NCBI GenBank assembly: GCA_037976565.1
Contig: CP137672.1
Span: 22,282,335 to 22,346,334 of the forward strand
DNA from: Mesocentrotus franciscanus
Lineage: Eukaryota; Echinodermata; Echinoidea; Camarodonta; Strongylocentrotidae
Length of the DNA: 64,000 nt
Reading direction: 5' to 3'
Part shown: in pieces, positions 45,906 to 59,174 of the stretch
Numbering within the stretch: the first letter of the stretch is position 1
Layout of the letters: each line of letters starts with the position of its first letter
Notes under the pieces: generated by a model
The model's database searches: none
The model's input: the letters and a program-made list of their open reading frames with translations, nothing else
What the model was told of the DNA's origin: nothing
Made by a program: the position numbers and the translations under genes

Positions 45906-47002
45906 GAAATTGAACAGCAAATAAGGGGGAAATGTAAATAACAGAGGAAGACGAATGTACATGTATATCCTACACAACATTGTTCAATTTGACATCCCTG
46001 GTAGCCGGTAAAACATGTACATCATCAATCACTTTGGTTGATCAACTCTTCGGGCCATATTCTACACATGCATGCATGTACTCAAATTTAAACCTGACAC
46101 TGGGGTTAAGCTTTTATTCAAAATCAGGTTTCACAAACATGAGGAAGTTATTCTGAGGTGATCGCAGACCGAACTAGAAATGCGATCGTGTCACAACAAT
46201 ATCTGGCAATGACACCAGTGTTTCTACGTGTTAAACGTAAGAGCTTCAGTTACCTTGGTGGGATGCTAGAGACTACGCCTAAGAAGTTTGAAAGGAATTG
46301 GGATAGAGAAAGGGACCTAGAAATGGCTCGTAAGCACTGCGTGCAAAACGAATGGAATTGTGGTGACGCGTGCTGTGGCACTAACGGTCGTCCATACTAA
46401 CATAATCATGCAGAGTATAAAATGGCGTCTAAAATGCCCCCCTACACAAATTTTAAAAATCCGGCTTCGACAAGCCCTGCGTTTGGCCATCCAGAATACG
46501 CTTACAAAATTTCAAGGAAAAAAAAAGGACGGTAGAGGGGCGAAAAGCAGTGTGAAAAAATGACGTCATAGCCGATACGTGTTATACTTGGGCGGAAACA
46601 CGGCGGAATTCATATAGTGATCCTTGTTCAATTGCGATTTACTCACAATTTTCAATTTGAACATATACAATATTTGGTATCATTCAAAAGGGCATTTCAT
46701 TGCGGTCAGTTTGAGGCCATTATAATCTGCGCGCGATGTACTGCACGCATTAAACGGGCTGTTACGTAATACATTGTAAATTCATTATTTTTGGAGATAA
46801 CTTTGCGCTAAGGTCATCAAATTCTACCAAACATTCATTGATGTAGGTATAAAGATCGTCATTTTAGAGCAAGTTGAAGTTGTTTCACAATTTTCTTGAA
46901 AACTGCATATTTGGAGGCCAATTTTCGCAAAGTCGGTCAGCATATTAGGGTATATCATTTTTTATTTTGCTGGAAAGGGCATATGTTCAAGTATCTAAAT
47001 CC
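45906..47002. other. Unassigned stretch
   Basis: Two short open frames (46158-46400, 46360-46563) have no recognisable domain. The segment 46600-46990 reads like a dispersed repeat rather than a gene. Confidence 0.35.
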
Positions 47003-47204
47003 AAACTAGATGGATCTTCGAATGCCACATTCAAAATTGATGCCTCCGCATTAGAGCGATTTTACAAACCAAAACAGAAGCAATTTTTTAAAATTCAAGT
47101 TTGATTGTAATCCATTAACAGGTTCTCATAATATCGTGATTACAAGCTATTTTTCATATACATGACTGACCCTTTAATCTTTGACCTCATGACCCTAAAA
47201 TCTA
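47003..47204. repeat. Dispersed repeat bordering the zinc-finger array (partner 7883-8072)
   Basis: Matches 7883-8072. It begins exactly where the last finger unit loses register, after a single zinc-binding His, so it appears to have truncated the array. Confidence 0.78.
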
Positions 47205-51139
<3,935 letters not shown>

Positions 51140-51738
51140 CTAATTACAATAGCAACATTCATATGGCTTTTCTCCTGTATGTATTCGTATATGTTGATTG
51201 AGTACACTTTTCTTAGAAAATCCTTTCTTACAATAGCAACATGCATATGACTTTTCTCCTGTATGTATTAGTATATGGCGATTGAGTGCACTTTTCTGTG
51301 AAAATCCTCTCTTACAATAGCAACATTCATATGGCTTTTCTCTTGTGTGTGTTCGTAGGTGTTTGGTGAGATTGCTTTTGTCAGAAAAACTTTTCTTACA
51401 GTGTGAACATTCATACGGCTTTTCTCCTCTGTGTGTTAGTATATGACGATTGAGTAGACTTTTCTTAGAAAATACTTTCTTACAATAGCAACATACATAT
51501 AGTTTTTCTCCTGTATGTGATCTCAAGTGGAGAAGGGGATGAATGGCCTGACATGATCTCTTACTGCAACATGGACACTGATGTAGCTCAATTTCTCCAG
51601 AATGTATCCTCAGATGAATGTCAGGTTGATCTTTTGTGGAAAACACCTTGCCGCAATGTGAGCTAAGATGAGATTTACCTCCACTGTTGATTGACATTCC
51701 ACGTTCTACCATGTCTAGTCTGTTGTCAACAATATCAC
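51140..51738 (-). CDS. C2H2 zinc-finger exon, intact first part
   Basis: The exon starts after tttttcatcaccag at 51738 in phase 1 and reads DIVDNRLDMVERGMSINSGG. Two degenerate fingers follow (SSHCGKVFSTKDQPDIHLRI lacks the first Cys; HQCPCCSKRSCQAIHPLLHL has Ser where Phe is usual). Then come four canonical fingers ([68 protein letters not shown]). The frame ends at a TAG in the middle of the next finger (CCYCN-stop) caused by a small insertion near 51150. A sequence-specific DNA-binding protein in the nucleus is the expected product. The phase matches both upstream exons. Confidence 0.8.
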
Positions 51739-53042
51739 CTGGTGATGAAAAAGAGAAAATTCATGTCATCGACGCCTCAGATACAGCTAGTGTAAGAAAG
51801 TACATGAGTGTCCTGTCACTTCAAATTGAGACAGAAGTTTTTGGATTATGTTCTGAACTTCTGTGAGAAAGATGAATATGCCAAAAAGGGTTCAATGGGT
51901 TCAAGCATGTAGGCAGTCTAATTGGTCAAATGACACCACATGACCATGCATCTTTGTTTCCAACCATGCCTACCCTGCAAAAAACAGTTCCCATCAAATT
52001 CTTAGACTACCATCTGGTTCCATCTACATGTATAATTATGATAGGAACAGATCACATGTTATTGCCTACTACTCACCTTTTTGAGTAATAAGTGGAGGGC
52101 CAAAGTCAAATATCATGCTTAGGTTTTTGAGTTGGTTGCCACTACCAGTATACCACATAAACTATATAATAAGCACACCTTGTTTATTCAAAAGATTATA
52201 ACACGCAATATTTCAGAGGTGTTTTTTTTTAATTTGTAGTGGTCACCCCTAAATCGGTTAAGGTAAGTATAGATGCAAAATAGACAAAAGACAAATGGTG
52301 ATTGGCAAGATGCACGTTTTTTTTTTTTAATTGTTTGTAAAGAGTGGGCTGAAGGACATACTACAAGCTTAGCTATAAAGATGCCTGAAGTCCTTGACAA
52401 TGAATGAGTTAAAATCTGCATGAACTGAATTACATCAAAGGAAGCAAATTACGGTGATAGGTCCTGATCAGAGCTCATCGATAAAGATAATGATAACTAC
52501 CGCAATAAATTGCTCCCTAATCGTTCTGTTATGAAAGTGGAACAGGGAAAAAAAAAATTAAAAAATGTCGGGGGCTGCTTTTCAAGCTTGCTTGCATAAA
52601 CATAACACTCTTTAATTTGTTTTGCATTGAACTCTATGCAATTTTGGGGGGGCTCTTTTTAGCATTTCGGGGGCTAGTTCGCCCAGAGCCACCGTGTATT
52701 TTTTTCACTGAAGTGGAAAATGTATTTGGAATGCACATGTAAGTCAGACATTTATGCTAATGCGCCTGCCTCAACTATTTTATCTTGCTATTGGGATTGT
52801 TCAGCCAATGATTTTTTTTTGGACAAGCAGAAACGATAACATCTGTAAACCAATAATTGCACTCCTTTGAAGTGATGCAGTGGCAGTATTGACACAACCA
52901 ACAAATTTTTGGTGAAAATTGGTGAGGTCTAACCACTGTTATAGAAATACATCTTGCAATATGCACATACCTTATCGTTATCATTATCGGTGTGGTCTGT
53001 CCAGGCCTTAAAAAACCTCATTGTACTATAGATTAAACCTAC
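51739..53042 (-). other. Intron of the zinc-finger gene
   Basis: Bounded by the GTAGGT donor at 53042 and the acceptor at 51739. It contains a diverged copy of the outer end of the giant inverted repeat (52090-52260; gagggccaaagtcaaatatc) and G-rich patches (52566-52690). Confidence 0.7.
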
Positions 53043-53132
53043 CTTCTGATGTAGGTTATTCAGCTTCCTCGTCACCATCAGTACTTGGCACAGGATTATG
53101 GGTTGTACTACCCACTTCTTGATCGATTTTAC
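53043..53132 (-). CDS. 90-bp cassette exon of the zinc-finger gene, with in-frame stop
   Basis: Flanked by a strong acceptor (gatttatttcag, ending 53133) and a strong donor (GTAGGT, from 53042). Joined in frame to the upstream exon it reads GKIDQEVGSTTHNPVPSTDG with DEEAE, then TAA, then PTSE, and returns to phase 1 for the finger exon. The exon is phase 1-1 and a multiple of three, so it can be skipped without a frame change. Inclusion would end the protein before the fingers. The alternatives are a poison-type or alternative terminal exon, or a nonsense mutation of a CAA-type codon. Splice sites this good favour real use. Confidence 0.68.
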
Positions 53133-53460
53133 CTGAAATAAATCATTATTGTCGGATTATTTAAAACCAGTCTTTCTTTAAATTCAGTCCAGTCCTTCAA
53201 GTTCGATCTGCCTTGTTTGAAGTATATACGTGTACAGGGATAAGATCACGGCAAACAAAAAACATTCATTGGTCCATTTTCTACACTTACAAATACGGCA
53301 GTCACACTCTCAATGGAACAGAATTAGTAAGTTTAAAATTGCTGTCGGTTTATTAGGTATCTTTAGTATATATTCTGATGATCTACAATGCACAAAAACG
53401 TAATGACTCAGGCATACTTTGTATGTACAGGTTTCTCTGGAATATCAATTCAAGTAATAC

Positions 53461-54218
53461 CTTCTAGACTTGATAAAACACCTTCCTCTACACTTTCTCC
53501 TGTAGGTTCTTGCTTGATGTTGGTTTTGAGGGCTAACTGAGCGATTTCCTCTCCACTCCCACATGTAGTTGAAAAGGCCACTGCTTCTTCTTTGAGAACT
53601 TCAATGGCTGATGGAATGATTTCATTCATGGGTGACAGGTAATGAACGGCATTGCCCTCAACTTCTTGCTTGATGAGAACTCCTACAACAAATTGAATAG
53701 TTTCCTCTGAGCTCCTATTTGGAGGTGGCAAAGTATGTAAGGTCCAACTCTCTGCATTTTGCATGTTTTCTGGGACTGATGGGGCAGTTTCATCTACACT
53801 CTGTTTAGTATGTCGCAGAGAGTTGGAGGTCCTACTTTCAATTTCTTGCTTGTTAGTATGTCCTAGGGCTGTTTCAATGCACATATCTGTAGGATGCGGT
53901 GAACTCAAGGTCCTACTCTGAACTTCTTGCTTGACATTATCTTCTGGGACTGACTGAACACCTTCTGCTGCACTCCTATCCATTGTTCTGAGAGGATTTA
54001 ATGCCCCTCTCTCTGCTACTTGCTTGATCATAACTTCTGGGACTAAATGGACACTTTCGGCTACACTTCTATATGTGGTTTGGTGATGATTAAGTGTCCC
54101 TCTCTCCATTTCTTGCTTGACTTCTGGGAATGACTTGACAGTCTCTGCTGCCTCAGATCTGCAGGCTGCACTGAATTCAAAGTCCTCACATTTGCTTCTC
54201 ACTTTAGGCCTACATTCC
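53461..54218 (-). CDS. N-terminal coding exon of the zinc-finger gene, KQE-repeat region
   Basis: An exon of 758 bp between an acceptor (gctattttcag, ending 54219) and a donor (GTATTA, from 53460), in the frame ECRPKVRSKCEDFEFSAACR and onward, about 252 residues. It has no zinc finger. It consists of about six loose repeats of 33-40 residues with a VPE block, a KQE block (EVKQE, NVKQE, LIKQE, NIKQE) and RTLN/RTLS. Four of these fit the psi-K-x-E SUMO-acceptor consensus, a known feature of repressive zinc-finger proteins. The first base belongs to a codon split with an upstream exon that I could not find. The phase 1 end joins either 53132 or 51738 in frame. Confidence 0.75.
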
Positions 54219-56186
54219 CTGAAAATAGCGAGAAAACAAAGGTGTTTTACAGGATATCACAAATAGTACTATATTTTCTTGCAAAGGGAACACCATAGGG
54301 AGAAAATTGAGTAAAGCTTTCTTGTGGGAAATCAGTCATATACTCCGAGTACTACCAATATATTCAAAATGAATAGTAGTAGAAGTAGTAGTAGAAGTAG
54401 TAGTAGAAGTATAGTAGCTAGTAGTAGTAGTAGTAGTAGTAGTTGTAGTAGTAGTAGTAATGGTAGTAGTAGTAGTAGTAAAAGTAGTAGTTGTACTGCA
54501 TGGTAGTACGTAGTATTTTATTTGGCATTAAAAAAAGTACATAAGGAATCAGAAAAAGACATTAAAAATGCATACATGACTTGTACATAATGCAACCACT
54601 GGAATGCCAGGGACAGATTTTTAAAAGACCATATCCGAACTGAAAAATGAAATGGATAAATCATATATCAAACTGAAGCTTATGAGCCACAGAATACAGT
54701 AATTGCATGTCGTGAAAGACTCTGTACAAAGTCAATGTGAAATCACTGAAATACATCGAGAAAATCATTGCGGAATCCGTTTTTGGCATCGCCGATACAC
54801 GGATCGGAAGTATCAGAGTCGTCTGCAAAAATGCAGACGATCCTCTTTTTTGAGGAGGCTTCTGTCCGCGTTTATGAAGACGATTCTCGTTTATGCGGAC
54901 GATCCTTATTCTCAGACCAGCGCCCCTACCTATGAACCGACCTTCATTCCTTCCTCTGTCCATGTCTTTGGTTACTAGGCAACATATTCTGCATTAGTTT
55001 ACAATTACCAGCCCATCATAATGTTCAATTTATTTGTGGCTGTTTTCACCTCTTGAAATAAAGGCACATCGCGATTAAGATATTCAACAATTATTTATGA
55101 AATAATTATGATATTGTGAAATCCTACCCAAACTCATTATTTCTCATTAGCAATTAAACAACATTCTCTTCAGCTATTACAAACAATGACTGATGGCGTG
55201 GCAGCCTAAGTGCAAGCATTCCTCGGCGCCAAGTCAGAGTCCAAGCTGTTCACACTTTCCCACGCTAAGCCCAATTGATCGTATTTTTCGCGCAAGAAAA
55301 GATGACCGTGCTCGTGAATTGTGGGATCTTCATAATTTGCATAATTTCATGAATATTCACTAGCAAAAAAGCCAATCACAGAAACTGTCTCATGAAAATG
55401 CCTCTGTGTAGAAACTGAAAAGGAAAAAGTGGGTCAGATTAAAGTCAGATCAGGTGTGTCAGATCAGGTTGGTCAGAAAGAAGTGATACGTAATATAATG
55501 AAAACACCCATATGTCAGAGCTACCGAGTGTCACGCATTATGCGTGACAGTCAAGCATCGAGGGTCTGAAAAACGCTGTCACGCATGAAACCATTTTTGT
55601 CACGCATCAGGCCCAGACTGGGAAAAAAAGGAAAACAAGGTAGTAATTGCTAGACTACGTACTGGCCGACCGCCTCGAGGCCTCAGCTAGCTCCTCGCAG
55701 GGTTCGTGTACGTATATCGCATGCACGTCGCCGGCTATCAGGTCGCATCATGCGCGCGCGTGAATTCGAAACGTACACTATACGCTATACGCATGCTATA
55801 CCCTCGCCCACACGCCGAGTCATGAAAATGTCACGCATAGCTGATTTTTTAACTTGGCATCTCTGATATGTACTTCTGACTATGGCTTGCCATGCAGTTG
55901 CAGATTATACCCATCCCTTCGAAGATTTTACAATGTTGAAATAAACGTGCATAAATCAGTTTAGTGCAGTGGAAAAAGCCTTCGAATTAAGCCTATAAAT
56001 GTTGAAATTTGAAAATCTTGCAGCCGTCTTTTGTGAGCAGTGACTGCAGTTAGAATATGGCAGCAAGATTTTCAACACAGAGACCCAGAGTTGTATTTTG
56101 ACCCAGAATTTTTTTTTATACCTGAAAAGGACCATTAAACGCATTATACAGTCAAGACAGTAAGTGGAACCGATGTATTTTAGCGG
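54219..56186. other. Intron/5' flank of the zinc-finger gene
   Basis: Contains the second copy of the duplicated intron (to 54706) with the AGT microsatellite (54367-54505). A hairpin gtcgtctgca/tgcagacgat lies at 54820-54843, and an X-box-like word gttactaggcaac at 54972-54984. Near 55565-55620 there is a small repeat of gtcacgcat. No first exon could be identified with confidence. Confidence 0.45.
54367..54505. repeat. AGT microsatellite in duplicated intron, copy 2
   Basis: Same intronic position as the tract at 217-362 but with different interruptions (agctagtagtag, tgtagtagtag), so the two have evolved separately since the duplication. Confidence 0.9.
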
Positions 56187-56207
56187 AGTCTGGCTAACTC
56201 GGCCTTC

Positions 56208-56347
56208 GGGCGAACTCTTCCTCGCTGTAAAACGGTCATTTTTTTGCAGGTTTAGGGTTAGGTTTAGGGTTAGGGTTAGGTTTAGGTTTAGGGTTAGGGT
56301 TAAGGTTAGGGTTAGGGGACCGTTTTTACAGCGAGGCCGAGTTCGCC
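56208..56347. mobile_element. Small foldback with interstitial telomeric repeats as loop
   Basis: Arms ggcgaactcttcctcgctgt and gaccgttt-type sequence (56208-56237) pair with gaccgtttttacagcgaggc plus cgagttcgcc (56318-56347). The whole loop between them is a telomere-like tract. Confidence 0.78.
56248..56317. repeat. Interstitial telomere-like tract
   Basis: About eleven units mixing TTAGGG and TTTAGGG plus one TTAAGG. TTAGGG is the usual metazoan telomere repeat; the TTTAGGG variants are degenerate or older additions. Confidence 0.92.
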
Positions 56348-56466
56348 TGAATTCATTTTAGCCTACACCTAGGGCCTAATATTGGAAATAAAGAGTATAA
56401 ATGCACCGGATACGTGGATATGCATTCAGAAAATTAAATAAATTAATGTTGGCGCATTCCCATTAA

Positions 56467-56484
56467 CTGGCACGATCGTGCCAG
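56467..56484. other. Perfect 18-bp palindrome
   Basis: CTGGCACGATCGTGCCAG is fully self-complementary without a spacer. It could bind a dimeric protein or be chance. It lies 400 bp before the THAP exon. Confidence 0.5.
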
Positions 56485-56883
56485 TATAGGCCATAAAGTT
56501 TGCACAGCTGACCCTTGAATCTATTAATGAAAAGTCTAAAATAGACTATACATGTATATAATTAATTTTGTCTTATCTAATTTCAAGATAAAAATCAAAT
56601 GTCAACTTCTTTATATTTTAACTAAACTCTAAAGCCAGAAAGGCAAAGCCATGCAGGCTAGCCTGCCATATTTCACATCTCTAGACTAGCCTAAAAAGCC
56701 CACCGCACACTTCACTATTTCTATCCGATTTGCTTATGACTTGCTGACATCATTATGAAATACTGCTTCGCGATTGGCTGGAAGCTGCTTTCAGTCTTAA
56801 AAATCATAGCATGAATAGTAGAACAATTGTCATGTTATGAGAAAAACTCATTATTGTTTCCATTTGCTTTTATTGTAATGCAG

Positions 56884-57098
56884 GAATACACCCAAGAGAG
56901 GAAAAGGATGTTACACACCACTATCTCCTTCCTAGTGCTGTGCCTACCATCTTTCCTGGACATCCTCCCTATAAACAGACCCATGGCTTAAAGAGACTCC
57001 CAGCAAAACCAAGCACCACTCGACGAAGCGACCGGAAGATTCAACAGGATTACCTCTTCTTCCGTACACTGATGCTGATGCTGATGTATAACATCTGA
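56884..57098 (+). CDS. THAP-domain protein, terminal exon (C-terminal end of THAP domain)
   Basis: After an acceptor ttattgtaatgcag (ending 56883), the frame starting at 56886 reads IHPREEKDVTHHYLLPSAVP. TIFPGHPP then follows, with a basic tail (KRLPAKPSTTRRSDRKIQQD) and a stop TGA at 57096-57098. LLPSAVPTIFPG matches the C-terminal AVPTIF signature of the zinc-binding THAP domain, which binds DNA and is shared with P-element-type transposases. The Cys and His residues would be on upstream exons that I could not find between 54700 and 56880. The protein ends only about 50 residues after the domain. A poly(A) signal follows at 57289. Alternatively it is an isolated exon copy. Confidence 0.68.
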
Positions 57099-57288
57099 AA
57101 GTCTCCAAAGAAAACAGAGAACTGCATTCGTACAAACTACAAAGTCAGATCAGTCTTTTATATTTTGCCTCTTGTCTGCATAGCTTATCCACTGGATGAT
57201 TGACTGTGAAGCCGTTTAAAACTGGAGAGAGCTTTCAATAATCTTCAAGGAAAACAGAACAATCTGAGACTTTTGTTCTGTGTAATGA

Positions 57289-57294
57289 AATAAA
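57289..57294 (+). terminator. Poly(A) signal AATAAA after the THAP exon
   Basis: An AATAAA hexamer in tgaaataaaatgct, about 190 bp after the stop codon, with a GT-containing stretch (cacattgtgacag) 15-25 bp downstream. Position and order fit a 3' end. Confidence 0.55.
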
Positions 57295-57329
57295 ATGCTT
57301 GGGACACATTGTGACAGTTGCACTACTTA

Positions 57330-57982
57330 TGCCTGGATTACATTTGCCCCGGGTGCCGTACGATAAACTAGTCTACGATTTTTCGTGCGATTTTGGGGGC
57401 ATTGTAGGAGGCTACGGGCTACGATGTTTGTGTTTACATTATCTACGAGCATCGTGCCATTTCTTGTATTGGCTCCCGGGGGCAGGCCGCGGCAAATCCG
57501 TGCATAGGCTGCTCGGAGATTGTACGGAAATCGTGCAATTTCAGTGCAGTAGCCGTGCAGTCTCCGCAGCCACCGCACGGAAATCGTACGGAGCCCGTTC
57601 AGCTTCCGTGCAGAGGTTGCGCGGATTAGGCGTGGTGACCGTGCAGCCGCCGTGCTGTTTTCGAGCGTTTTTGCCTCCATCTTCACCGAAAAAATCGTGT
57701 GTTTTCTGCACGATCAGCGTGAGCCTCCGCACGATTCCCGTGCGGGGATTGTGCAGTGCCAACCTACGACATGTCTACGGGCTACGGGCTTACGATTTTT
57801 CAAATTTGTATAACTTCCCGCGAAACAAAATCGTAAAGGCTGCGGAGCCCGTGAATCCGTACGAAAATCTCACGGCCACCTCCTGCCTCCGCACGGAGGC
57901 CGCACGGAGGCCGCACGGAATAGGGGATACGGGCAGGATACGGGCTCCGTAGACTAATCGTAGGCCAAATGTAATCCAGGCA
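57330..57982. mobile_element. 653-bp GC-rich MITE with TTA target duplication
   Basis: Inverted ends TGCCTGGATTACATTTG and its complement (CAAATGTAATCCAGGCA). TTA lies on both sides (57327-57329 and 57983-57985). A 3-bp TTA/TWA duplication is typical of PIF/Harbinger. The interior is rich in short words such as cgtacgg, ccgcacgg and ctacgggct on both strands and encodes nothing recognisable; the 217-codon open frame is a composition artefact. Confidence 0.82.
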
Positions 57983-59050
57983 TTAACCATAATGTTCTGT
58001 CCGTTAACTTTACACGAAGTCAAACTAAAGTAGAAGAGTTGATTACATTAGGGGTAAAAAAAAATGTACTTGAGTTTAGAATTGTTGTGAGGTACACTGT
58101 ATTTGAGTATTTACTCTATAAGCTTCATAATTGTACCTGCTGTATCTGATTCAGTTGCTCTAATTTCTGCAACTTATTTGCACTCTACATGTGCTTTGAT
58201 TATGCAGGTATGGAAAACCTGAGATAAACATATAGACCTTTTTTTATTACATTGTCTGGATTGCTCTCAACCAAGTGATTTGCATCATTAATGAGGAAAG
58301 GCAAGAAATTCACATCCAGTGAGCCACGTTTTCAATAAACAAGAAGAACTCACAGATGTGTGGCAATTGATAAGCTTTGTGTAATGCACAGTTGCACACA
58401 TTATACACACTCGTAGATCTTTTTTGTATATATGTTTGAATTTTGGCCCAAAATGGAAAACTTCTTTTGAAGATATTTGATAATAGAACAATTACCGTAT
58501 ATGGAATAATGTCACCAGATGTATACCCAAAAGATTGTGCACTCTTTGACTATCTAGTATCTACTGTGTAAATTTGAGGGTAATCAGTTTCAAATCTATA
58601 TTATACCTGATAAATAATGATGTCAAAAGACCTTGTTGTTACTATGAGGTTTCACTGAATAGTGTATTGCAGTATCCCGAGATGTAAGTCTCTTCAATTA
58701 TAGTTCTTAAAAGCAATACAAGTGACTTGGAATATATGCTCACTATTTCTGGTTTGCATTTATTATTCGATGAAATGTCTTGTGTATAATTCTTTCCTTC
58801 CCTTCTTCCTATCTTCATCAGTATCGTCCTATATCTGCATTTCCGTTATCTACCAATCCTTCTATATTCTATCTATCTATTCATCTATTTATGTGTCTAT
58901 ACGTATCCATCTCTATCCTAAATATATAAGAATCAATCTGTTTATAATAGCCATATGAACATAAAATGAATATATTACCTTTAAAGCATTTTAAATCAAT
59001 AAACTCTGGCTCTCATGTTCCTGTCAGTCCCAATAACTGAATTAGAAAGA
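57983..59050. other. Unassigned stretch
   Basis: No gene was recognised. Low-complexity TCTATC-type sequence is at 58855-58920. Confidence 0.45.
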
Positions 59051-59055
59051 CATTG

Positions 59056-59174
59056 CCCTGTTGCATAAAACTTGGTTTGATATCATGATATAAAGTCCCA
59101 AATGCTTGATTCTGCAATTGGTTGAAAGCCAAGTAATATTTGATGTCATAATACCAAAGTTTTATGCAACGGGG
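59056..59174. mobile_element. 119-bp MITE with CCCGTTGCATAAAACTTTGG ends
   Basis: Ends ccctgttgcataaaacttgg and ccaaagttttatgcaacggg are inverted repeats of about 20 bp. cattg is found just outside both ends (59051 and 59176). Confidence 0.76.

Noticed and set aside
54661..54963. First coding exon of the zinc-finger gene (MDRGRNEGRF frame with a GTAGGG donor)
   Set aside because: The splice phase does not match the exon at 54218; joining would give an immediate stop.
54972..54984. X-box (RFX) site gttactaggcaac
   Set aside because: One base shorter than the usual spacing and no supporting promoter evidence; kept only as a remark.
57299..57952. 217-codon open frame
   Set aside because: It spans both ends of the TTA-flanked MITE. 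The GC-rich repeats lack stops by composition, and opposite-strand frames are also open.
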